Assembly (NCBI GenBank): GCA_021784975.1
Contig: JAJYGU010000182.1
Coordinates: 1 to 7,492, forward strand
Direction: 5' to 3'
Origin: Planctomycetota bacterium
GTDB taxonomy: Bacteria > Planctomycetota > Planctomycetia > Pirellulales > Thermoguttaceae
DNA length: 7,492 bases
In this document: positions 1 through 5,781 of the stretch, piece after piece
How positions within the stretch are numbered: the first letter of the stretch is position 1
Layout: every line of letters starts with the position of its first letter
Program-made: the position numbers and the translations under genes
Notes under the pieces: model-generated
The model's database searches: none
What the model saw: only the letters and a program-made list of their open reading frames with translations
What the model was told of the DNA's origin: nothing

Positions 1-2
1 AC

Positions 3-446
3 ACGCTCGGCTTCCAGGCCGATATGGCCCACACGCTCCTCTACCTGCTCGGCTACAACGCCCCGGAAGACGCCCTGCTGCCGCAGGATTTCGATTGGGG
101 TGATCAGGAGGCATTCGATAAGGCGTATACGAAGCTCACCGCGCGCTTGCGCCCGTGGACGATCGACTTCCACGTGGCCCAGAACGATGCCACGGTCCAC
201 GGCTCCGGCTCGCACGACAAGACCGGCCGCCACTGCCTGGCCACCGACCCCAACGGCAAGCTCGACATCGTCCGCGCCGCCGGCTGCTGGCTCCGCGGCG
301 CCGACGGTCAGCCCACTAAACGCCTCCGCCATATCTGCTGGGACGGCTGCATGTTCCCCAACGCCGTCATGACGCAGCGGGAAACGTGGAATGACGTGCT
401 GCGAGCGATGCTGGCGGTGCGGGACGCCCATGGATGGAAAGAATAG
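3..446 (+). CDS. Unrecognised protein, C-terminal part (5' end outside window)
   Basis: I do not recognise this family. The frame is open from the window's left edge, and an ATG at 24 has no visible ribosome binding site in the few bases before it. The gene therefore probably starts upstream and only its last ~147 codons are here, ending in TAG at 444-446. Counting from the ATG at 24, the protein is acidic near its start (PEDALLPQDFDWGDQEAFDKAY) and has a middle rich in His, Asp and Gly (FHVAQNDATVHGSGSHDKTGRH). A Cys/Trp-containing stretch (AAGCWLRG, ICWDGCMFPNAVM) follows, then an amphipathic C-terminal helix. No membrane segment is visible in this part. A repeat-rich 119-nt gap separates it from the secreted enzyme gene on the same strand, so co-transcription is possible but unproven. 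It reads as a genuine gene because composition and length are coherent up to a clean stop; its function is unknown. Confidence 0.6.
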   Translation, partial: TLGFQADMAHTLLYLLGYNAPEDALLPQDFDWGDQEAFDKAYTKLTARLRPWTIDFHVAQNDATVHGSGSHDKTGRHCLATDPNGKLDIVRAAGCWLRGADGQPTKRLRHICWDGCMFPNAVMTQRETWNDVLRAMLAVRDAHGWKE

Positions 447-450
447 AGGA

Positions 451-553
451 AAAGGTGGAGTTCGGAGGGCGGAAGGCGGAGGGCAAAACCTTCATCCCTC
501 CGCCCTCCAAACTCCGCCCTAATTCATCCCTCCGCCCTCCGAACTCCACCTTT
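451..553. repeat. Nested inverted and direct repeats between genes (hairpin)
   Basis: A perfect 23-bp inverted repeat encloses the region: 451-473 (AAAGGTGGAGTTCGGAGGGC...) is the reverse complement of 531-553. Inside it, GGCGGAGGG (475-483) can pair with CCCTCCGCC (496-504). A 28-nt direct repeat also occurs at 491-518 and 523-550 with two mismatches, giving a 32-nt period built on TTCATCCCTCCGCCCTCC. A transcript would fold into a long GC-rich stem carrying an inner hairpin. It could stabilise or terminate the upstream transcript, but it lacks the T-run of a classical intrinsic terminator. It most resembles a dispersed intergenic repeat element. Confidence 0.8.
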
Positions 554-558
554 GGGAG
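554..558 (+). promoter_or_regulatory. Ribosome binding site that fixes the start at 566
   Basis: GGGAG lies 7 nt before the ATG at 566, and that ATG opens a good signal peptide. The in-frame ATG at 434 would translate the repeat region into a Pro/Arg/Gly-rich leader overlapping the previous gene, so it is an unlikely start. Confidence 0.65.
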
Positions 559-565
559 ACCTGCC

Positions 566-1435
566 ATGTCGCGGATGCGAAGCATGCTTTGCGCTCTTGC
601 TGTTCTGTTGGCCATCACCGCATCCGCTGCCGCCCAGGCCAATCTCCTCACCGAGCGAACCCTCGAGCGCACCGGCTTTCAACAGGCAGGGCACTACGAT
701 CCGCGATTCGACTTGCGGACCGACTTCGTCATGGCCTACGGCGTCGGCCCGACCATGGCCGACACGCTCAAGCGCTGGGGCGAAGCGGGCTACGTGCTGC
801 AGGCCATGACGGGCGTGGCCTGGGGCGGCTATCAAGACTATCTCGACGGCAAAGTCGACGGCCGCCGGCATTGGGACGAAGCCCAGGTCGATGCCGCCGG
901 CAAGCGAGTGATGCACGGCGGCGGCGTGCCCTACATGGTGCCCACCGTCGCCTTCAGCAACTACCTGGAGGCGGAAATCCGGCGGCTGATCGACGCGGGC
1001 GTGGTGGCCATTCACCTCGAAGAGCCGGAGTTCTGGGCCCACAGCGGCTTCAGCCAGGCATTTCAGCGCGAGTGGCAAATCTACTACAACCAGCCCTGGC
1101 AACGACCGGATTCAAGCTGCGACGCCCAGTATCGAGCCAGCAAGCTGAAGTATTACCTCTATCGCCGGGCACCGGATCGCCTCTGTTCGGCCATGAAGGA
1201 ATACGCCCTGGTGACGTACAACCGGCCGGTCCGCTTCTACGTGGCCACCCACAGCCTGATCAACTACACGGAGTGGGGAATCGTCAGCCCGGAGTCTTCA
1301 CTGATGGACCTGCCGGGAGTGGACGGTTGCATTGCCCAAGTGTGGACCGGCACCGCCCGCACGCCCAACGTCTATCAGGGCCGCTCGGCGGAGCGGACCT
1401 TCGAGTCGGCCTTCCTGGAATACGGCATCATGTAG
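566..1435 (+). CDS. Secreted glycoside-hydrolase-like protein, N-terminal part, ended by in-frame TAG
   Basis: This is the first 289 codons of what was or is an ~800-residue exported protein. Residues 1-25 form a signal peptide: a short basic start (MSRMRSM), a hydrophobic core (LCALAVLLAITASAAA) and a probable cut after AQA. The rest reads like the front of a TIM-barrel carbohydrate-active enzyme. It has a conserved-looking 'FVMAYGVGPTMADTLKRWGEAGY' opening, a strand-like 'GVVAIHLEEPEFW' (residues 145-157) whose acidic pair is a candidate catalytic or substrate-binding site, and many aromatic residues. The family assignment is my inference from overall pattern, not an exact match. The frame stops at TAG 1433-1435 and continues in the same phase without a gap into the next part, so this looks like a nonsense-split gene, a sequencing error or a readthrough site. 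A tight ribosome binding site at 554-558 supports the start. Alone, this fragment would lack the amidotransferase-like and C-terminal domains. Confidence 0.6.
   Translation: MSRMRSMLCALAVLLAITASAAAQANLLTERTLERTGFQQAGHYDPRFDLRTDFVMAYGVGPTMADTLKRWGEAGYVLQAMTGVAWGGYQDYLDGKVDGRRHWDEAQVDAAGKRVMHGGGVPYMVPTVAFSNYLEAEIRRLIDAGVVAIHLEEPEFWAHSGFSQAFQREWQIYYNQPWQRPDSSCDAQYRASKLKYYLYRRAPDRLCSAMKEYALVTYNRPVRFYVATHSLINYTEWGIVSPESSLMDLPGVDGCIAQVWTGTARTPNVYQGRSAERTFESAFLEYGIM
1433..1435 (+). other. In-frame amber codon splitting one long reading frame
   Basis: TAG is codon 290 counted from the ATG at 566. The reading frame on both sides is identical, and the protein reads on smoothly (EYGIM-stop-ELVRGTGRRMWFLHDP). 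A single C-to-T change from CAG (Gln) would explain it. The ancestral codon is inferred, not seen. Confidence 0.8.
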
Positions 1436-1438
1436 GAG

Positions 1439-2974
1439 TTGGTCCGCGGCACCGGCCGGCGGATGTGGTTCCTGCACGACCCGGTGGAAGACGATCCGAG
1501 ACACACCTGGGAAGACTATCGCATCAACTACATCCGCACGTTGGTGGCCTCGCTGTTGCAGCCGGAGGTCTGCCATTATGAGGTCGCTCCCTGGCCGAGC
1601 CGGGTGATGCTGGGCCGCTTTCCGCAAGGCCGCCCCAACGCCAGGGGCATCAGCCCCGACTACGCCACGATGCTGCAGGTGGTCTTCAATCAGCTTCGCG
1701 ACATGGATCAGAAGCAGATCGACTGGGGAGGAGCGAGCGAGGGCGTTGGCGTGCTATTGAGCGATTCCGCCATGTTCCAGCGGGCCGAGCCGGCTTTTTC
1801 TGCCGGCACGGTCGACCAGCCCGACGACCCCACCCGGCCGACCAAGAGCGAGGTCCACCGTCTCTCGGGTTTCTTCGGCCTGGCGATTCCGCTGGTGAAA
1901 CATGGGATTCCGGTCCGTCCGGTGCAACTCGACAACCTGGTTCGCATCCCCGGATACTTAGCGGCCGTCCAGCAACAACTTCCACTTTCGCCAAGGGGAC
2001 AGTCCCATTTTCGTCGGACGAAAATTGGGACAGTCCCCAACTTGTTCTTGGACGGCCGCTTAGACCGCTTGAGAGTGTTGCTCTTAAGCTACGAGTTCAT
2101 GAAGCCGCTCCAACCGGCCATTCATCAGGCCCTGGCCGAGTGGGTCAACAACGGTGGGACGCTGATTTATGTCGGCGCGGATACCGATCCGTTCCGCCAG
2201 GTCTGCGAGTGGTGGAACCGCCCGCCCGTCGCGTACGCGGCCCCGAGCGAACATCTGTTCGAGCGCCTGGGAGTCGGCCGAAAACCCAAACAGAGTGAAT
2301 ACCATATCGGCAAGGGCCTGTTGCTCGTCGAGCGGAAGCATCCGGCCTGGTTCAGCCGGTCGGCGGAAGGCAGCGACCGCTTGCTGCAGCTTGTCCGCCG
2401 CGGCATGAAGGCCGCCGGCAGTTCGTTGGTCGAGCGGAACTGCCTGCAGCTCCGTCGTGGTCCGTACTTGATTGCCGCCGTCATGGACGAATTCGGGCCG
2501 GGGACTGGCTCATTTTTCGGTCCTGCGAGGACTGAAAAATGTGCCTGTCCCCTTATGGCTGAAGTCGGACTAGCCAAGAATGGGACTGTCCCCTTTGGAG
2601 GTGCGCTACATTTGCACGGGCGCATGATCGACTTGCTCGACGCTCGGCTTCCGGTTCGTGACGAAGTGGTCATTCCGCCCGGCCGACAGGCGTGGCTTCT
2701 GGATCTCGATCGCGTGACCGCCAAAGCGCCGGCGATGCTGGCGGCCGCGGGCCGGGTCGAGACTTGGTCGCCCAGCAGCAACAGCGTCCGTTACACGATC
2801 ACCTCGCCTGAGGGTATCCACGTTGTCGCCAGGGTCCTTCTGCCCTCGCCGCCCAAGACGGTCGCTGTGGATGGCATGCCGTGCACGAGCTACCAGTGGG
2901 ACGAGCCGTCGAAGACGGTGCTGCTCGCGCACCGCGGCCATCCCAAGCCGGTCGAGGTGGTCGTCGCCTGGTGA
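1439..2974 (+). CDS. Secreted glycoside-hydrolase-like protein, C-terminal part (same frame as 566-1435)
   Basis: This part continues the frame interrupted at 1433-1435. No convincing independent start exists: TTG at 1439 directly abuts AGGAG with no spacing, and ATG at 1463 lacks a binding site. It was therefore probably translated only as part of the whole. Numbering from the TTG, residues 8-100 (RRMWFLHDPVED, QPEVCHYEVAPWPSRV) look like the rest of the catalytic barrel. Residues 207-252 (LRVLLLSYEFMKPLQP..ALAEWVNNGGTLIYVG) match the fold pattern of the amidotransferase-like 'trimerization' domain seen after the barrel in GH42-type beta-galactosidases. The C-terminal ~110 residues look beta-rich (LHLHGRMIDLLDARLPV, then VAVDGMPCTSYQWDEPSKTVLL). 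Repeat-derived stretches sit at residues 186-200, 354-372 and 381-385. Without the N-terminal signal peptide this part would not be exported. An active enzyme would need readthrough or repair of the TAG. Family assignment is tentative. Confidence 0.55.
   Translation: MVRGTGRRMWFLHDPVEDDPRHTWEDYRINYIRTLVASLLQPEVCHYEVAPWPSRVMLGRFPQGRPNARGISPDYATMLQVVFNQLRDMDQKQIDWGGASEGVGVLLSDSAMFQRAEPAFSAGTVDQPDDPTRPTKSEVHRLSGFFGLAIPLVKHGIPVRPVQLDNLVRIPGYLAAVQQQLPLSPRGQSHFRRTKIGTVPNLFLDGRLDRLRVLLLSYEFMKPLQPAIHQALAEWVNNGGTLIYVGADTDPFRQVCEWWNRPPVAYAAPSEHLFERLGVGRKPKQSEYHIGKGLLLVERKHPAWFSRSAEGSDRLLQLVRRGMKAAGSSLVERNCLQLRRGPYLIAAVMDEFGPGTGSFFGPARTEKCACPLMAEVGLAKNGTVPFGGALHLHGRMIDLLDARLPVRDEVVIPPGRQAWLLDLDRVTAKAPAMLAAAGRVETWSPSSNSVRYTITSPEGIHVVARVLLPSPPKTVAVDGMPCTSYQWDEPSKTVLLAHRGHPKPVEVVVAW
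1957..2063. repeat. 107-nt imperfect palindrome around a REP-like hairpin, inside a gene
   Basis: The outer arms 1957-1979 and 2041-2063 are inverted repeats matching at 19 of 23 positions, including an 11-bp perfect core (AGCGGCCGTCC / GGACGGCCGCT). The REP-like hairpin 1995-2038 lies between them. The whole structure is read through in the coding frame. Confidence 0.65.
1995..2038. repeat. REP-like palindrome, GGGGACAGTCCC type, copy 1
   Basis: Arm 1995-2014 (GGGGACAGTCCCATTTTCGT) pairs with arm 2018-2038 around a CGG loop, with one mismatch and one extra base. Such GGGGACAGTCCC hairpins are, to my knowledge, common dispersed repeats in planctomycete and some other bacterial genomes. They may be mobilised by Y1/REP-associated tyrosine transposases, but that link is inference here. 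The element encodes RGQSHFRRTKIGTVP within the host gene. Confidence 0.8.
2500..2552. repeat. REP-like palindrome, GGGGACAGGCAC-type variant, copy 2
   Basis: The 25-nt arms 2500-2524 and 2528-2552 match at 22 of 25 positions around a 3-nt GCG loop. The start (GGGGACTGGCTCATTTTTC) is a variant of copy 1 with the same layout: G-rich end, CATTTT-type run, 3-nt loop. It is also read through in frame. Confidence 0.8.
2557..2593. repeat. Half REP-like arm with small spacer hairpin, next to copy 2
   Basis: TGGGACTGTCCCC at 2581-2593 equals the distal arm end of the copy-1 type but has no matching partner arm. Between it and copy 2, GGCT-GA-AGTC-G-GACT-AGCC (2557-2575) forms a small stem with a 2-nt bulge. 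This suggests a composite or partly deleted second element. Confidence 0.55.
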
Positions 2975-2984
2975 TTTTTCGAGC

Positions 2985-3013
2985 TTGACGGCCGGAGTGA
3001 GTAAGCGCATACT
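2985..3013 (+). promoter_or_regulatory. Predicted sigma70-type promoter of the tetR-efflux unit
   Basis: TTGACG (2985-2990) resembles a -35 box. CATACT (3008-3013), 17 nt further on, resembles a -10 box with 4 of 6 consensus bases. The -35 box begins only 11 nt after the stop of the upstream gene and about 57 nt before the regulator's first ATG. The palindromic operator overlaps the spacer and -10, which fits repression. Confidence 0.55.
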
Positions 3014-3017
3014 CACT
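2996..3017. promoter_or_regulatory. Probable TetR operator palindrome
   Basis: AGTGAGTA (2996-3003) and TACTCACT (3010-3017) are perfect inverted arms. The 6-nt centre AGCGCA is itself palindromic except for its outer A/A pair. Size, symmetry and position directly before a TetR-family gene fit a dimer-binding operator for autorepression. Confidence 0.7.
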
Positions 3018-3041
3018 TCTATTCCTTTGGGGGGCTCGGCC

Positions 3042-3758
3042 ATGCGATCGGCCATGAAATCAGCGAGCAAATCTCTGCCCAAAATGTCCGGCGAAAAGCG
3101 GCGGGCGGCCATTTTGCGGGCTGCCCGGCGGGTCTTCGACGGCAAGGGCTTTCACGGCACCACCACCCGCGAACTGGCGGCGGCGGCGGGAGTCTCCGAG
3201 GCCCTCTTGTTTAAGCACTTTCCCAGCAAGCAGGCCCTGTATGCCGCCATGCAGCTTGCTTGTTTCCGCGAGGAACGCGCCCAGGTCATCGAACGGCTGG
3301 AGGCGCTGGAACCGTCCACCGCCAGCCTGGTGCTGCTGGTCCACCTGCTGGCTTCGCACCTGTTTGGCGAGCGATTGGCTAACGAGGAGGTGCGATCGTT
3401 CATGCGCCTCATGCTCCGCAGCGTGATCGACGAGGGCGAGTTCGCCCGCGTGGCGGTTCGCGAAGGGCCGGCCCACTGGGTCCGCAAAGCGCAAGCTTGT
3501 CTTGAGGCGGCAGTGGCCGCCGGCGACACCGTCCATGACCCTGCCCTGCCCAGCCTGGGCGGCTGGTTTGCCCACCACCTGGTCGCCATGATCGCCATCC
3601 ATTTGCTGCCGGCGGAACCGATCATCGACTACCGCGTGCCGCGCAAGAAGTTCGTCGAGCAGATCGTCTGTTTCATTCTCCGCGGCATGGGTCTGAAGCC
3701 GGAAGCCATCGACCGCTACTACAATCCCGAGGCGCGGAAGAGACTGTCGCTCGACTGA
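3042..3758 (+). CDS. TetR/AcrR-family transcriptional repressor
   Basis: A 238-residue one-component regulator, probably repressing its own unit until a ligand (often the pump's substrate) binds. The N-terminal DNA-binding domain is typical: 'RRAAILRAARRVFDGKGFHGTTTRELAAAAGVSEALLFKHFPSKQALYAAM' spans about residues 20-70. The helix-turn-helix (TTRELAAAAGVSEALLFKHF) lies around residues 41-60. The remainder is the helical ligand-binding and dimerisation domain, with a hydrophobic stretch (SLGGWFAHHLVAMIAIHLL) near residues 168-188. ATGs at 3042, 3054 and 3084 are all in frame. I chose 3042 because a G-rich tract (3029-3034) precedes it, though 3054 or 3084 are possible since the conserved domain begins after all three. 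The frame is open upstream to 2823, but that would overlap the preceding gene and bypass the promoter. It ends in TGA, 36 nt before the ATPase gene, on the same strand. Confidence 0.9.
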   Translation: MRSAMKSASKSLPKMSGEKRRAAILRAARRVFDGKGFHGTTTRELAAAAGVSEALLFKHFPSKQALYAAMQLACFREERAQVIERLEALEPSTASLVLLVHLLASHLFGERLANEEVRSFMRLMLRSVIDEGEFARVAVREGPAHWVRKAQACLEAAVAAGDTVHDPALPSLGGWFAHHLVAMIAIHLLPAEPIIDYRVPRKKFVEQIVCFILRGMGLKPEAIDRYYNPEARKRLSLD

Positions 3759-3781
3759 TATTCCGGTCGAACGGCTGGGTC

Positions 3782-3785
3782 GGAG
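3782..3785 (+). promoter_or_regulatory. Ribosome binding site of the ATPase gene
   Basis: GGAG lies 9 nt before the ATG at 3795. The 36-nt gap after the regulator holds no terminator-like hairpin, supporting co-transcription. Confidence 0.6.
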
Positions 3786-3794
3786 AAACCTCTC

Positions 3795-4529
3795 ATGCCG
3801 CTGATCCAGTTGCGCGACATCTGCAAGACGTATCAGCTCGGCGAGGTCCAGGTCCACGCCCTCCGCAACGCCTCTCTGAACATCGACCGCGGCGAATATG
3901 TAGCCTTGATGGGCCCCTCGGGCTCGGGCAAGACGACGCTGATGAACATGCTCGGCTGCTTGGACCGTCCGACCAGCGGCAGCTACCTGCTGGACGGGGA
4001 AGAAGTGGTCGATATGTCAAGCGACCAGCGGGCCCGCCTGCGGAACCGGAAGATCGGCTTCGTGTTTCAAAACTTCAACCTGCTCTCCCGCACCAACGCC
4101 CTGGAGAACGTGGAATTGCCCTTGCTTTATTCCGGGCACCTCCGCGCCGGCCGGCGGCGGGAGCGGGTGCGGCTGCTGCTGAGAAAGGTAGGTTTGGAGT
4201 CGCGGATGGATCATCACCCTTCGCAGCTCTCCGGCGGCCAGCAACAGCGGGTGGCCATCGCCCGCGCCCTGGCCAACCAGCCGCCGATCCTGCTGGCCGA
4301 CGAGCCCACCGGAAACCTCGACTCGCATACCAGCCGGGAGGTCATGGAGCTATTCGGTCAGCTCAACCGTGAAGACGGCATCACCATCATCCTGGTGACC
4401 CACGATCAAGCCGTGGCCCGCAACGCTTTGCGGTCGGTGGTCTTGCACGACGGCCAGGTGGTCTGCGATTCGACGGATTTCGGCCGGGCGACCGCGGCCT
4501 TGTACCAGACGGAGGGAGCGAATCCGTGA
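3795..4529 (+). CDS. ABC transporter ATPase, MacB/LolD type
   Basis: A 244-residue cytoplasmic ATPase that energises the permease encoded two genes downstream. All motifs are present and intact: Walker A GPSGSGKTT (residues 40-48), Q-loop Gln at about 92 (FVFQNFNLL), signature LSGGQQQR (145-152), Walker B ILLADE (165-170) followed by the D-loop-like GNLD, and switch His203 (VTHD). The 'EYVALMGPSGSGKTTLMNMLGCLDRPTSG' and 'LLADEPTGNLDSHTS' stretches are characteristic of the MacB/LolD/FtsE group, where dimeric ATPases drive FtsX-like permeases by mechanotransmission rather than a translocation channel. In MacB of E. coli, ATPase and permease are fused; here they are separate proteins, as in many bacteria. 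Its TGA overlaps the adaptor's GTG start (GTGA), indicating translational coupling. The name macB is not used because the fusion is absent. Confidence 0.95.
   Translation: MPLIQLRDICKTYQLGEVQVHALRNASLNIDRGEYVALMGPSGSGKTTLMNMLGCLDRPTSGSYLLDGEEVVDMSSDQRARLRNRKIGFVFQNFNLLSRTNALENVELPLLYSGHLRAGRRRERVRLLLRKVGLESRMDHHPSQLSGGQQQRVAIARALANQPPILLADEPTGNLDSHTSREVMELFGQLNREDGITIILVTHDQAVARNALRSVVLHDGQVVCDSTDFGRATAALYQTEGANP
4511..4517 (+). promoter_or_regulatory. Ribosome binding site deciding the GTG start at 4526
   Basis: GGAGGGA sits 8 nt before the GTG at 4526, inside the end of the ATPase gene. This strong site makes GTG the likely start and produces the 4-bp overlap. Confidence 0.75.
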
Positions 4530-5773
4530 AACGCTTTCTGATTTGGAGCTTGGTGTTCGGCATCGTGGCGGCCGCCGGGGCGGCCGGCTTCAGCAGTCTC
4601 CGCGCTTCCCGCCGCGGCGCTAACGGGGCCTACCGAACCGCGACCGCCCGGCGAGGCGACGTCACCTCGGTGGTCACCTCCACCGGCACGGTGCAGCCGG
4701 TGCTCAACGTGCAGGTCGGCTCCTTTGTCTCCGGCCCGGTCAAGAAGGTCTACGTGGACTTCAACAGCAAGGTCAAGAAGGACGAGCTGCTGGCCGAGAT
4801 CGATCCCCGCCTCTACGAGGCCGCCCTGGCGCACGAGCAGGCCGGGCTGCTCCACGCCCAGGCCGACAAGGTTCGCGTCGAGGCCCTGCTCGAGCAAGCC
4901 CGACTCGATTATGGGCGGGCCGTGCAATTGAAGCCCGCCAATGCCATCGCCCAGACCGATCTGGACGCCTATATCGCCAACCGCAAGTCCCTGAAGGCGC
5001 AGGTCGACCTGGCCGCCGCTGCCATCGAGGAGTGCAAGGCGAACCTGGCTACCGCCAAAGCCAACCTCGAGTACTGCAAGATCACATCGCCGAGGGACGG
5101 GATCGTGACCGACCGCAAGGTCGATCCCGGCCAGACGGTGGCCGCCGCCTTTCAAACTCCCACCATGTTTGTGGTGGCCCCGGACCTGGATAAGAAGGTC
5201 TTTGTGTACGCCTCGGTGGACGAGGCCGACATCGGGCGGATCCGCGACGCGCAGAAGAGCCACCAGCCGGTGTCCTTTGTGGTCGACGCCTACCCGAACG
5301 ACGTCTTTCACGGCCGGATCACCCAAGTGCGGCTGAACCCGACCACCGTGCAAAACGTGGTCACTTATACGGTAATCGTGGAAGCTCCCAATCCTAAAAT
5401 GAAGCTGATTCCCGGACTGACGGCCAATTTGACCTTCCAGGTCGACCGCCACACCCAGGTGCTCACGATTCCCAACGCCGCCCTGCGGTTTCGTCCCACG
5501 GTGGACCAGGTCCGGCCGCAGGACCGGACCGTTCTGGAAGGCGAAAACCTGGATGGCGAGATCACTTCGTCCGCCGCTTCGCGGTCGCTGGATGAAATCG
5601 CCGCTGCGGGCGGCAATCGCAATCGCAAGATCGTTTGGATCCCCGACGGCGAGCGGCTCGCGGCCCTGAAAGTCGTCACCGGACTGAACGACAAGCAGTG
5701 CAGCGAAATCCTCTCCGACAATCTGAAGGAAGGCCAAGAAGTGGTCGTGGGCAAGAAGACCGCCGGGCCGTAG
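4526..5773 (+). CDS. Periplasmic adaptor (membrane fusion protein), MacA/HlyD-like
   Basis: A 415-residue adaptor expected to join the inner-membrane pump to an outer-membrane channel. Residues 4-22 form one hydrophobic anchor (FLIWSLVFGIVAAAGAAGF) with no lipobox Cys. Next come the first half of a lipoyl domain (about 60-95, QVGSFVSGPVKKVYVDFNSKVKKDELLAEIDP), an alpha-helical hairpin (about 96-183, Ala/Gln/Leu-rich), the second lipoyl half (KITSPRDGIVTDRKVDPGQTV, about 185-205) and a beta-barrel domain (about 222-310). The membrane-proximal domain ends with 'LKEGQEVVVGK'. Residues about 322-368 form a polar Ser/Glu/Asn-rich linker that makes this protein somewhat longer than typical MacA (about 370 residues). 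Start is GTG 4526 with a good binding site; stop is TAG 5771-5773, 8 nt before the permease. No outer-membrane factor gene is in the window. Substrate unknown. Confidence 0.93.
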   Translation: MKRFLIWSLVFGIVAAAGAAGFSSLRASRRGANGAYRTATARRGDVTSVVTSTGTVQPVLNVQVGSFVSGPVKKVYVDFNSKVKKDELLAEIDPRLYEAALAHEQAGLLHAQADKVRVEALLEQARLDYGRAVQLKPANAIAQTDLDAYIANRKSLKAQVDLAAAAIEECKANLATAKANLEYCKITSPRDGIVTDRKVDPGQTVAAAFQTPTMFVVAPDLDKKVFVYASVDEADIGRIRDAQKSHQPVSFVVDAYPNDVFHGRITQVRLNPTTVQNVVTYTVIVEAPNPKMKLIPGLTANLTFQVDRHTQVLTIPNAALRFRPTVDQVRPQDRTVLEGENLDGEITSSAASRSLDEIAAAGGNRNRKIVWIPDGERLAALKVVTGLNDKQCSEILSDNLKEGQEVVVGKKTAGP

Positions 5774-5781
5774 GGTTTGAT

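Noticed and set aside
491..550. CRISPR-like array
   Set aside because: Only two copies of a 28-nt unit with a 4-nt gap; no spacers of CRISPR length and no cas genes.
434..565. Upstream in-frame start at 434 for the secreted enzyme
   Set aside because: It would overlap the previous gene, translate the repeat module and bury the signal peptide. The ATG at 566 has a well-spaced GGGAG and an N-terminal signal peptide.
1433..1435. Pyrrolysine or selenocysteine recoding at the amber
   Set aside because: Selenocysteine uses TGA. No pyrrolysine machinery or methylamine-type context is visible, and a single CAG-to-TAG change is simpler.
589..1581. 330-codon plus-strand frame inside the secreted enzyme gene
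   Set aside because: Arg/Gly/Pro-rich shadow of the real frame. It crosses the amber site only because it is in a different phase, and there is no evidence of frameshifting.
2823..3041. N-terminal extension of the TetR protein to 2823
   Set aside because: It overlaps the end of the upstream gene in another frame, would start before the promoter and operator, and adds an Arg/Ser-rich segment foreign to the family.
4406..5737. 443-codon minus-strand open frame opposite the adaptor gene
   Set aside because: Same reason: antisense to a well-supported adaptor gene, with compositionally repetitive translation and no recognisable motif.
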